Assembly (NCBI GenBank): GCA_965203265.1
Contig: CBDBBV010000002.1
Location: 1,798,001 to 1,862,000, forward strand
DNA from: JAHRAW01 sp965203265
GTDB taxonomy: Bacteria; Pseudomonadota; Gammaproteobacteria; Arenicellales; Poriferihabitantaceae
DNA length: 64,000 bases
Direction: 5' to 3'
In this document: positions 36,365-43,885 of the stretch, in pieces
Layout: the number at the start of each line of letters is the position of its first letter
Numbering within the stretch: the first letter of the stretch is position 1
The notes under the pieces: generated by a model
Told to the model about the DNA's origin: nothing
The model's input: only the letters and a program-made list of their open reading frames with translations
The model's database searches: none
Made by a program: the position numbers and the translations under genes

Positions 36365-37408
36365 ATGAACCCATCCCGCAAAAATCCCACCCGGCATCTC
36401 GCCGCCGCGCTCGCCCGCGCTCCCCGCTTTCCGTGTGCCCATCTGCCGACGCCGTTGGAGCCGTTGAAGCGGTTGAGTGCTCATCTAGGTGGGCCGAATC
36501 TGTGGATCAAGCGGGACGACTGCACCGGCCTCGCCACCGGCGGCAACAAGGCGCGGAAACTCGAATACCTCATCGGCGACGCCGTCGCCCAGGGCGCCGA
36601 CACGGTTATCACCCACGGCGCGCTGCAATCCAACCACGTGTGCCAGACCGCCGCCGCCGCAGCGCTGGCCGGCTTGGATTGCGAGGTGTTGTACGAACAC
36701 CGGGTCGCCGATGCGGACGCCGATTACGCCGAATCGGGCAATGTACTGCTGACTCGCCTTCTCGGCGCGCGCCGCAGCGACCACGCCGCCGACACGGACA
36801 TGGAGGCCGCCCTGCAGACGGCGGCGCGGGCACTCGCCGACGACGGCAATCTCCCCTACCCCATCACCGGCGGCGGCTCCAACCCCATCGGCGCGTTGGG
36901 ATATGCGCAGTGCGCGCTGGAACTAGTTGAGCAGGCCGCGCATATGGGGGTGACCATCGACCATGTAATCCACGCCAGCGGCAGCGCCGGAACCCAAGCC
37001 GGCCTGATCGCCGGCTGCCACGGCATGGGCCGGCCCTTCCCCATCCTCGGCATCGGCGTCAGCCGGCCACGCCGCCAACAGGAGCGGAAAGTACTCGACT
37101 TGGCGCGCGCCACCGCCGAGCATCTGCGCCTGCCGGGGGAACTGCCGCGCGAATCCGTACAGGTGAACTGCGACCACATCGGCGCCGGCTACGGCCTGCC
37201 CACCGACGGCATGTTGGAAGCGCTTTCCCTGCTGGCGCGCTTGGAGGGGATATTGCTCGATCCGGTGTATTCGGGGAAGGCCATGGCCGGATTGATCGAT
37301 CTGGTGCGCAACGGATTTTTCGCCCCCTCGGACAATGTGGTTTTCCTCCACACCGGCGGCGCAGCGGCGCTGTTTGCCTATCGCGCGGCGCTGAGCGGAG
37401 CGGAATAG
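36365..37408 (+). CDS. D-cysteine desulfhydrase / ACC deaminase family PLP enzyme
   Basis: This 347-residue PLP protein matches the family containing D-cysteine desulfhydrase, ACC deaminase and L-cysteate sulfo-lyase. The PLP lysine is in GGNKARKLEYL, followed by THGALQSNHVCQTAAAAA. The phosphate-binding loop is SGSAGTQAG. Family members cannot be told apart safely by eye, so no symbol is given. It is preceded by a 117-base gap with a GATACC -10-like element before GCCGCC, and it faces the convergent acyl-CoA dehydrogenase gene. Confidence 0.85.
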   Translation: MNPSRKNPTRHLAAALARAPRFPCAHLPTPLEPLKRLSAHLGGPNLWIKRDDCTGLATGGNKARKLEYLIGDAVAQGADTVITHGALQSNHVCQTAAAAALAGLDCEVLYEHRVADADADYAESGNVLLTRLLGARRSDHAADTDMEAALQTAARALADDGNLPYPITGGGSNPIGALGYAQCALELVEQAAHMGVTIDHVIHASGSAGTQAGLIAGCHGMGRPFPILGIGVSRPRRQQERKVLDLARATAEHLRLPGELPRESVQVNCDHIGAGYGLPTDGMLEALSLLARLEGILLDPVYSGKAMAGLIDLVRNGFFAPSDNVVFLHTGGAAALFAYRAALSGAE

Positions 37409-37517
37409 GCGGATGGCGCTGGCGCGGGTAGAATCGAGCGTCGCCCACCAACGCCCAAGCCTACGACTACAAGCGAACCTACGGCGAATTGCGCTTCGTG
37501 CGGTTGTTTTGACGACC

Positions 37518-38699
37518 CTAACAAAACGCCTGCAAGCCGGTTTGCGCGCGTCCGAGGATGAGGGCGTGGATGTCGTGCGTGCCTTCGTAGGTATTGACGG
37601 TTTCCAGATTGGCCAGATGGCGCATTACATGGTATTCGTCAAAGATGCCGTTGGCGCCGTGCATGTCGCGGGATTGGCGGGCGATTTTCAGCGCCTTGCC
37701 GCAGTTGTTGCGCTTGATCAGGGAGATGGCCTCCACCGGGCAACGGCCTTGGTCGAGTAGCCGACCAACGCGCAGGGCGGCTTGCAGGCCGAGGGTGATT
37801 TCGGTTTGCATGTCGGCCAGTTTCTTTTGAATCAGCTGGTTGGCGGCCAGCGGGCGGTTGAATTGGCTGCGCGTCAGGGTGTATTCGCGCGCCGCGTGCC
37901 AGCAGAATTCGGCGGCGCCGAGGACTCCCCAGGCGATGCCGTAGCGCGCCTTGTTGAGGCAGCCGAAGGGGCCCTTGAGGCCGAGGCTGGCGGCGGCGGG
38001 CAGCAGGTTGCCCTCAGGTACGAATACATCGTCCATGACGATTTCGCCGGTGGGGGAGGCGCGCAGGCTCAGCTTGCCGGAAATTTCGGCGGTGGTGAGG
38101 CCGGGCATGTCGCGTTCGAGGATGAAGCCGCGAATGACGCCGTCCAGCTTGGCCCAGACCACGGCGAGGTCGGCGATGGGGGCGTTGGTGATCCAGGTCT
38201 TGCGGCCGCGCAGGCGGTAGCCGCCGTCCACTTTGCGCGCGCGGGTTTTCAGGCCGCCCACATCGGAGCCGTATTCCGGCTCGGTCAGGGCGAAGCAGCC
38301 GATCAGTTCGCCGCGCGCCAGTAACGGCAGGTAGGTGAGTTTCTGCGCTTCGCTGCCGTATTCGTGAATGGGGTGCATGACCAGCGAGGACTGCACGCTG
38401 AGGCACGAGCGATAGCCGCTGTCCACCCGCTCCACCTCGCGCGCGAGCAGGCCGTAGGCGATGTGGTTGAGGGCGGCGCCGCCGTATTTTTCCGGCAGGG
38501 TCGCCCCCAACATGCCGAGGCGCCCGAATCGGCGCATGATGGCCGGGTCGAAGGTGGCGGTGCGATTGGCTTGGATGATGCCGGGCAGGAGGGTTTCTTG
38601 GCAGAATTCTCGGGCGTTGTCGCGCACCAGTTTTTCGGTTGAGTCGAGCTGGGATTCGAGATCGAAGGGATCGTCCCATTTGAACGGCGGGGTGGGCAT
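37518..38699 (-). CDS. gcdH: Glutaryl-CoA dehydrogenase-like acyl-CoA dehydrogenase
   Basis: This 393-residue FAD enzyme matches the glutaryl-CoA branch, which oxidises and decarboxylates glutaryl-CoA in lysine and tryptophan breakdown. Features are RSCLSVQSSLVMHPI, FALTEPEYGSDVGG, KTWITNAP and the catalytic base Glu372 in NTYEGTHDIHAL. The ATG at 38699 gives the family length; the much longer open frame upstream is a shadow of ubiB. It lies 17 bases after ubiB, so it may share the ubiquinone transcript, to which it could pass electrons via ETF. Confidence 0.9.
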   Translation of the reverse strand: MPTPPFKWDDPFDLESQLDSTEKLVRDNAREFCQETLLPGIIQANRTATFDPAIMRRFGRLGMLGATLPEKYGGAALNHIAYGLLAREVERVDSGYRSCLSVQSSLVMHPIHEYGSEAQKLTYLPLLARGELIGCFALTEPEYGSDVGGLKTRARKVDGGYRLRGRKTWITNAPIADLAVVWAKLDGVIRGFILERDMPGLTTAEISGKLSLRASPTGEIVMDDVFVPEGNLLPAAASLGLKGPFGCLNKARYGIAWGVLGAAEFCWHAAREYTLTRSQFNRPLAANQLIQKKLADMQTEITLGLQAALRVGRLLDQGRCPVEAISLIKRNNCGKALKIARQSRDMHGANGIFDEYHVMRHLANLETVNTYEGTHDIHALILGRAQTGLQAFC

Positions 38700-38716
38700 G
38701 GGTCGGCCTCGCTGTA

Positions 38717-40366
38717 TCAGTGCCCGCGCCGCCCGTTCCGCCCGCCGAGCCAAGCGGACAGTAGCGCGCCGAGGCCGGCCAGTAGCAGGAGGGCGCTGAT
38801 CCAGCCGCTCCATCCGGCGGCCACGGGGAGGAACGCGCCCAATAACAGGGCGACGGCGATCAGGGCGCGGACGATGCGGCGCTGGCCGGCAGCCAGTTGG
38901 CGGGTCAGTTCGGCGATTTCCCGGTCGCGGGCGCGCACGGTGAGTTCGCCGTTTTTCAGCTGGCTGAGAATTTGGTGAATGAGGCCGGGCAGTTCGGGGC
39001 CGAGGGCGGTCAGGTTGGGCAATTCCCGCTTCAGTTTGCGCGCCGCCGCTCGCGGGCCGAGTTGCTCGCGCGTCCACTTTTCGAGGAAGGGTTTGGCGGT
39101 TTCCCACAGGTCGAGTTGGGGGTATAGCTGCCGGCCCAGTCCCTCGATGTTGAGCAGGGTTTTTTGTAGGAGTACCAGTTGCGGCTGCACCGGCATTTTG
39201 AATCGATGGGCGACGCGAAACAGGTCGATGAGGAAGCCGCCGAAGGAGATTTCGCTGATGGGCTTGGCGAAGATGGGTTCGCACACGGTGCGGATGGCGG
39301 CTTCGAATTCCTCGGCGGCGGTGGCGGACGGTACCCAACCGGCGCGGATGTGGGCGTCGGCTACCCGACGGTAGTCGCGCTCGAAGAAGGCCAGCAGGTT
39401 CTCCGCGAGATAGCGCTTGTCGGCGGCGGCGAGGGTGCCCATGATGCCGAAATCCACCGCGCGGTATTGTCCCTCGGGCGACACGAAGATGTTGCCGGGG
39501 TGCATGTCGGCGTGGAAGAAGCCGTCTCGGAAGGCTTGGGTGAAGAATATCTCGACGCCGTCGTGTGCCAATTTGCGGCGGTCGATGCCGGCGGCGTCTA
39601 TCTCGTCGAGGCGGCGGATGGGGATGCCGTGAATGCGTTCCATGACCATGACGCTGCGGCGGCTGTGCGCCCAGTAGACTTGCGGTACATGGATGAGGTC
39701 GGAATCGGCGAAATTGGCGCGCAGCTGGCTGGCGTTGGCGGCCTCGCGCATGAGGTCGAGTTCGTTGTGGATGGTCTTGTCGTAGTCGGCGACGACTTCC
39801 TTGGGCTTGAGGCGGCGGGCTTGCGGCCAGTAGCGCTCGGCGAGGGCGGCGAGGGTGTGCAGCAGTTCGAGGTCGCGCTCGATGATTTCGCCCACGCCGG
39901 GGCGCAATACCTTGACCACCACTTCGGTGCCGTCGAGCAGCTCGGCGTGGTGCACTTGGGCGACCGAGGCGGAGGCGGCGGCTTCCGGATGGAAGGATTT
40001 GAAGTGGTTTTCGAGGGAATCGCCGTAGGCGCGCTCGATGACGGCGCGCGCCTCGCTCGCCGGGAAGGCGGGTACTTCGTCCTGTAGACGCACCAGTTCG
40101 GCGGCGATGTCCGCCGGCAGGAGGTCGGGGCGGGTGGACAGGGCTTGGCCGAATTTGACGAATACCGGGCCGAGTTCTTCCAACGCCTCGCGCAATCTTC
40201 GGGCGCGGGGGATGTCGCCGCTGCGCCGCCAGCGTTTCGGTATGGCCTTGAATAGGAATATGTAGGGCCTGAAGAGGTGCAGGGCGCTGACGAATTCGCC
40301 CAGATTGTGCTTGACCAGCACGCGGGCGATGCGCAGCAGGTGGAAGAAGTTTCGGCGCATGGGCAT
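38717..40366 (-). CDS. ubiB: UbiB atypical kinase/ATPase for ubiquinone synthesis
   Basis: UbiB is a membrane-anchored protein-kinase-like ATPase needed for ubiquinone synthesis. The 549-residue protein has the family KFGQ motif at 71-74 (VKFGQALSTRPDLLP), the Ala-rich ASASVAQVHHA loop, VVVKVLRPG, FHADMHPGNIF and AVDFGIMG. Two hydrophobic C-terminal helices (about 495-540) form the membrane anchor. It follows ubiJ by 23 bases. The start may be the ATG at 40366 or the one two codons later. Confidence 0.94.
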   Translation of the reverse strand: MPMRRNFFHLLRIARVLVKHNLGEFVSALHLFRPYIFLFKAIPKRWRRSGDIPRARRLREALEELGPVFVKFGQALSTRPDLLPADIAAELVRLQDEVPAFPASEARAVIERAYGDSLENHFKSFHPEAAASASVAQVHHAELLDGTEVVVKVLRPGVGEIIERDLELLHTLAALAERYWPQARRLKPKEVVADYDKTIHNELDLMREAANASQLRANFADSDLIHVPQVYWAHSRRSVMVMERIHGIPIRRLDEIDAAGIDRRKLAHDGVEIFFTQAFRDGFFHADMHPGNIFVSPEGQYRAVDFGIMGTLAAADKRYLAENLLAFFERDYRRVADAHIRAGWVPSATAAEEFEAAIRTVCEPIFAKPISEISFGGFLIDLFRVAHRFKMPVQPQLVLLQKTLLNIEGLGRQLYPQLDLWETAKPFLEKWTREQLGPRAAARKLKRELPNLTALGPELPGLIHQILSQLKNGELTVRARDREIAELTRQLAAGQRRIVRALIAVALLLGAFLPVAAGWSGWISALLLLAGLGALLSAWLGGRNGRRGH

Positions 40367-40389
40367 GGAGCGGTGGGGCGGCAGAGCGG

Positions 40390-40995
40390 CTAGGCGCGCG
40401 CCAAGACGCGGGCCAGGCGTTGCACGCGCCGCTCCAGTCGATCCACATCGGCGCGGGTGCGATCGAGAGATTGGTCGAAGCGCTCGACCGCCAAGCCGGT
40501 GGCCAGCAGGCGCTTTTCCTCGGTGAGGTAGTCGGCGGCGTTGGCGCGGGTGAGGTCGAGGGAATCTTCGGCCCAGCCGGTCAGTCGGCGCAGCAGGTTG
40601 CCGGCCTTGCGCGCCGGAGTGTCGCCGATGTGGCGCGACAGCAGTTCCTCCCAGTCGAGGTCGAGTTCGGCGAGAATTTTGCGCAAGGATTGGCCGAGCT
40701 CGGCATCGCCGCGCACGCTTACCGCGCCGCCGGCACCGGACCTGGCCAGCGCGGCCAGTGCCAGCGCGCTGCCGCTGAGAGTTACATCCGGCGGCGATTC
40801 CACTTCGCGGCGGAATGTGAGGCCCTGCTCGCTGGGCAGCAGGTAGAGGGTGAGGGGCGGGGCGGTGATCTCCACGCAGAACACGCTGCCTTGCAACTGC
40901 GCCAACGCGCGCTTGCCGTCCGGGTCGAGGTCGAGTAGGCGCTCGGCGGCGGCGTTGAGCAGGTCGATGAGGGCGTTTGCGGCGGGGTCTTGCAT
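40390..40995 (-). CDS. ubiJ: Ubiquinone biosynthesis accessory factor UbiJ (SCP2 domain)
   Basis: UbiJ binds lipid intermediates and scaffolds the soluble ubiquinone assembly complex with UbiK. The 201-residue protein has an N-terminal SCP2-like domain (to about residue 115) and a C-terminal coiled-coil-like segment (about 150-200, RFDQSLDRTRADVDRLERRV). Sequence conservation is low in this family, so the placement between ubiE and ubiB is the main support for the symbol. Confidence 0.88.
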   Translation of the reverse strand: MQDPAANALIDLLNAAAERLLDLDPDGKRALAQLQGSVFCVEITAPPLTLYLLPSEQGLTFRREVESPPDVTLSGSALALAALARSGAGGAVSVRGDAELGQSLRKILAELDLDWEELLSRHIGDTPARKAGNLLRRLTGWAEDSLDLTRANAADYLTEEKRLLATGLAVERFDQSLDRTRADVDRLERRVQRLARVLARA

Positions 40996-41007
40996 CGGTT
41001 TGGCGGC

Positions 41008-41775
41008 TCAGTATTTGAAGCCGATGTGGAGGGCGACTATTCCGCCGCTCAGATTGTGTATGCGGATGTCTTCGAATCCGGCTTGCGCCATCATGTTTTT
41101 CAGAGTTTGTTGATCCGGATGCTTGCGGATGGACTCGACCAGATAGCGGTAACTGTGCTCATCGCCGACCACCCGCTTGCCGAGGGCGGGGATGACGGCG
41201 AAGGACCAGCGATCGTATAGTTTTGCCAGCAGAGGCAATAGCGGCTTGGAGAATTCCAGCAGCAGCAGGCGGCCGCCGGGTCGGATTACCCGATACAACG
41301 AGGCGAGGGCGTCCTGCTTGCGGGTTACATTGCGCAGGCCGAAGGAGATGGCGGCGCAGTGGAAGCAGTCGGCGGCGAAACTCGGTTTTTCGGCGTCGCA
41401 GAGGGCGTAGCCGATGTTGCCGATGAGGCCGGCGTCGATCAGGTTGCGCCGGCCCTGAGCCAACATGGCCGCATTGATGTCGGTGAACGCCACCAAGCCG
41501 CCCGCGCCGACCTGCCGAGCAAAGTGCTTGGCCATGTCGCCACTACCGGCGGCCACATCCAGAGCCAGATCGCCGGGGCGCAAGGCACTCTGCGAGGCGG
41601 CAAAGCGCTTCCACAGGCGATGGACGCCGAAGCTCATCAGGTCGTTCATCAGGTCGTAGCGACCGGCGACCGAGCGGAACACATCGGCGACCATGCCGGC
41701 CTTGTCGTCGGCGTCCACCGAACGAAAGCCAAAATGGGTGGTGCGCCCCCGTTCCTGACCGGCCTGCTCCGCCAT
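41008..41775 (-). CDS. ubiE: Ubiquinone/menaquinone C-methyltransferase
   Basis: UbiE C-methylates the quinone ring with SAM. The 255-residue protein begins at the ATG at 41775 and has THFGFRSVDADDKAGMVADV, SFGVHRLWKRF, the SAM loop LDVAAGSGDMAKHFA, and ISFGLRNVTRK. The C terminus NLSGGIVALHIGFKY is the family end. The upstream in-frame extension overlaps the DUF971 gene and is discarded. It lies 16 bases after that gene and 12 before ubiJ. Confidence 0.96.
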   Translation of the reverse strand: MAEQAGQERGRTTHFGFRSVDADDKAGMVADVFRSVAGRYDLMNDLMSFGVHRLWKRFAASQSALRPGDLALDVAAGSGDMAKHFARQVGAGGLVAFTDINAAMLAQGRRNLIDAGLIGNIGYALCDAEKPSFAADCFHCAAISFGLRNVTRKQDALASLYRVIRPGGRLLLLEFSKPLLPLLAKLYDRWSFAVIPALGKRVVGDEHSYRYLVESIRKHPDQQTLKNMMAQAGFEDIRIHNLSGGIVALHIGFKY

Positions 41776-41791
41776 GACCACCACCCCGCCG

Positions 41792-42157
41792 TCAGGAATC
41801 CGCCGCGCGCTCGTGCCCGGCCTCGCGCAGCTGTTCGAGATAACGCCGCCAGTTCTCCGCCTGATTCCTGCCGAGGGAATGGAGCGTATCCCAAGAATAA
41901 ATGCCGGTATCGTGGCCGTCATCGAACACCGGCTTGATGGCGTAATTGCCGATCGGCTCGATTTTGTCGATATTGACCTCCTCCTTGCCGACCTGCAACA
42001 CGGCTTGACCGGGGCCATGCCCTTGCACCTCGGCCGAGGGAGAATGCACCCGCAGGTATTCGCAAGTCATCTCGTAGGATGTGCCGTCGTCGAAGGATAC
42101 CGTGAGGATTCTGGCTCTGCGGTTGAGGTTGATTTCGGTGGGGGTGGGTTTGCTCAT
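41792..42157 (-). CDS. DUF971 domain protein (gamma-butyrobetaine hydroxylase-like N-terminal fold)
   Basis: This 121-residue protein is a single DUF971 domain: LTVSFDDGTSYEMTCEYLRV, then IGNYAIKPVFDDGHDTGIYSWDTL. The His/Asp cluster in the latter segment resembles the zinc-binding N-terminal domain of gamma-butyrobetaine hydroxylases, and stand-alone forms are linked to iron-sulfur or ubiquinone metabolism in some annotations, which I cannot confirm. Location immediately upstream of ubiE is a common gammaproteobacterial arrangement. The ATG at 42157 is chosen; the upstream open frame is low complexity. Confidence 0.88.
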   Translation of the reverse strand: MSKPTPTEINLNRRARILTVSFDDGTSYEMTCEYLRVHSPSAEVQGHGPGQAVLQVGKEEVNIDKIEPIGNYAIKPVFDDGHDTGIYSWDTLHSLGRNQAENWRRYLEQLREAGHERAADS

Positions 42158-42180
42158 TGGTTTGGCCGGTTGTGTCGATT

Positions 42181-42375
42181 TTACAGATTTTCCGATAGTT
42201 GTTGTATTTCCGCTTGCGTGTGGTGCGGCTCTTGCATTTCTATGGCTTTCCACGCGCTTATGTAGGAAATTTTGTCGATGAGTTTTCCTAGTTGTTTGGC
42301 GGTTAATTTTGGGAATCATACCGATAACTTGACAAGGAATTCACTGTTTTTTCTCTTTGATTTTGACTTTTCCAT
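42181..42375 (-). pseudogene. Possible small gene broken by an in-frame TGA
   Basis: From the ATG at 42375 the frame reads MEKSKSKRKNSEFLVKLSV, a TGA at 42316-42318, then 44 protein-like codons beginning FPKLTAKQLGKLIDKISYI and ending QQLSENL before TAA at 42181. The second part has no start of its own but looks like a helical C terminus. It overlaps the downstream end of the 54-aa ORF in another frame. It may be the remnant of a further gene of the methyltransferase island. I do not recognise it. Confidence 0.35.
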
Positions 42376-42505
42376 CCTTACCTACTCGCATAACGAACTT
42401 CCTTTCCAGACCTTTATTCGTAGGTACGGGTTCTCTCCCGTGCTCTGCTTTGCCCATGCCCAGCAACGCCTTCGCCGCTTTATCTAGTTTCTTTCTACTA
42501 GTCAT
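42341..42505 (-). CDS. 54-aa basic protein coupled to the methyltransferase-HNH gene
   Basis: The ATG (42503-42505) shares its A with the stop of the methyltransferase-HNH gene (TGATG), a classic coupling arrangement. The product begins MTSRKKLDKAAKALLGMGKA, is Lys-rich throughout and ends KVKIKEKKQ. A homologous ORF follows the second methyltransferase-HNH copy with the same TGATG overlap, and its first 31 residues are nearly identical. The conserved coupling supports expression. It has no family that I recognise; a basic DNA-binding or regulatory role is only a guess. Confidence 0.55.
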   Translation of the reverse strand: MTSRKKLDKAAKALLGMGKAEHGREPVPTNKGLERKFVMRVGKDGKVKIKEKKQ

Positions 42506-43785
42506 CACACTAACATTTGCAAGCGCGTTTTCAAATAGTCCATACCTCTATCGCCCTTTATACGATTACATGAACCACACAGCAATTGAAGGTTCTCCAA
42601 GTGATCGGTTCCGCCCTTCTTGCGTGATATTATATGATCTACTTCCAAATTCCTATGATTGAACTCTGTATTACATCCAGCGCATTTCCCGTATTGCTCA
42701 CCAAATAGAAACTTCTTGTTCTCTGGCGAATTATACGCCCGCAACTTACCTAAATCAGTGCGTTTCGGTATATCCGTCCTATGCGTTATATCCCTGAATA
42801 TACCCTGCGCGTCCTTTATACGGCTAACTACTAATTCTGAAGCCTTACTCGATATATCTATCCCTACCCAGTTTCGTTGTAAATAATCAGCCGCAACGCA
42901 AGTAGTCGCGCATCCGCAAAATGGATCCAGTACTACATCGCCTTCGTTGCTTGACGCTCTGATTATTCGTGATAGAAGTTTCAAAGGCTTCTGCGTAGGG
43001 TAACCTGTACGCTCTTTTGATAAAGAATTCAAATAAGGTATATCCCACCAATCATTACATATCATCCCTTCATCAGGATAATATGTTCTCTTTTTACCGG
43101 CATCAATCCGAATCCTACATCTGCGACCTTTATCATCTACTTGCTTATAATGACTATCCAAGTATTTCTGACTAACGGGTATGCGATAATCTCCCCAATA
43201 AAACTTATCCGATTTAGTATAAAGAAATATCAAATCATGCTTCTTGGCGAAAAACTTCTTCGCTCTACCAGAAGTAGAATAGCACCATACAATCTCGTTT
43301 CTGAAATACTTGCGTCCGAAAACAGCGTCCATTACCAATTTCAAATAATGACTCATGGTCGGATCACAATGCAAATAGATTGAACCAGTAGGTTTCAACA
43401 ATCTTTTCATCTCTAATATCCTTGCCGCCATATAAACCAAATACGATTTATCGCTCTTGGTCATTGCCGCTAACAACACCCGATAAAGAACCGGATGTTT
43501 GTTCTCTATAAGATTTATCCATTCAACATCTACCTCCGACAACGACCATGTATCCTTGAACTCAGCACCAGCCGCTTTACTACCTATTGGCGCTGCGTAA
43601 TTAGCATTTGAATTAAATGGCGGATCCAAATATATCAAGTCAACAGATTCACTATTCATCCCTCGCATAATGTACAAACAATCTCCCGTCCATATCGTCT
43701 TGTTCGCCCAGTTTTGTTTCTTACTCATTTCTTGCTCCCCCCTCCGCCAACCACCCGGCAACCTGCTCGGCGTAATAGGTCAATA
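42406..43785. repeat. Tandem duplication, unit A
   Basis: This unit of about 1.38 kb contains 54-aa ORF sequence, one methyltransferase-HNH gene and a 56-base copy of the hemB 3' end (43732-43787). It matches unit B at an offset of 1380 bases at its left end and 1335 at its right end; the difference lies in the variable recognition region. Both flanks are near-identical and the centre is not. Confidence 0.85.
42505..43728 (-). CDS. DNA methyltransferase-HNH endonuclease fusion, copy A
   Basis: The 407-residue protein joins a beta-class DNA methyltransferase to an HNH nuclease. Catalytic DPPF is at 35-38 and SAM-binding DPFCGCATT at 268-276. Residues 149-237 are the presumed target-recognition region and differ from copy B. 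The C-terminal HNH has Cys349/Cys352, VDHI with Asp364-His365, Asn379 and Cys384/Cys387. DNA is AT-rich against its neighbours. The ATG at 43728 matches copy B; it overlaps the chimeric small ORF by eight bases. It could be a one-protein modification-restriction enzyme or a methyltransferase with a homing-like nuclease. Confidence 0.88.
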   Translation of the reverse strand: MSKKQNWANKTIWTGDCLYIMRGMNSESVDLIYLDPPFNSNANYAAPIGSKAAGAEFKDTWSLSEVDVEWINLIENKHPVLYRVLLAAMTKSDKSYLVYMAARILEMKRLLKPTGSIYLHCDPTMSHYLKLVMDAVFGRKYFRNEIVWCYSTSGRAKKFFAKKHDLIFLYTKSDKFYWGDYRIPVSQKYLDSHYKQVDDKGRRCRIRIDAGKKRTYYPDEGMICNDWWDIPYLNSLSKERTGYPTQKPLKLLSRIIRASSNEGDVVLDPFCGCATTCVAADYLQRNWVGIDISSKASELVVSRIKDAQGIFRDITHRTDIPKRTDLGKLRAYNSPENKKFLFGEQYGKCAGCNTEFNHRNLEVDHIISRKKGGTDHLENLQLLCGSCNRIKGDRGMDYLKTRLQMLV

Positions 43786-43885
43786 CCAGATCTTTATTCG
43801 TAGGTACGGGTTCGCTCCTGTGCTCTGCTTTGCCCATGCCCAGCAACGCCTTCGCCGCTTTATCTAGTTTCTTTCTACTAGTCAT
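43721..43885 (-). CDS. Chimeric 54-aa ORF: small-protein N terminus fused to the HemB C terminus
   Basis: The ATG at 43885 shares TGATG with the stop of methyltransferase-HNH copy B. The first 31 residues match the 54-aa protein downstream of copy A (MTSRKKLDKAAKALLGMGKA and on); residues 35-51 are LTYYAEQVAGWLAEGGA, identical to the end of HemB. It then reads ARNE and stops inside the start of copy A. The fusion is exactly in frame at the duplication junction. The hemB stop codon (TGA in the original) is AGA here. Function is unlikely to be inferred from either parent. Confidence 0.5.
   Translation of the reverse strand: MTSRKKLDKAAKALLGMGKAEHRSEPVPTNKDLVLTYYAEQVAGWLAEGGARNE

Noticed and set aside
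36451..36477. Another 9-bp repeat within the D-cysteine desulfhydrase-like gene (GCCGTTGGA, GCCGTTGAA, GCGGTTGAG)
   Set aside because: It encodes the conserved family segment PLEPLKRL, so protein constraint explains it.
37409..37517. A coding-like stretch (NAQAYDYKRTYGELRFVRLF) in the gap between convergent genes
   Set aside because: It is only about 24 codons, has no start codon and an in-frame TAG just upstream; too little to call a remnant.
37518..40448. A 976-codon minus-strand frame that appears to extend the acyl-CoA dehydrogenase
   Set aside because: The upstream part is a shifted reading of ubiB; the family start and length fit the ATG at 38699.
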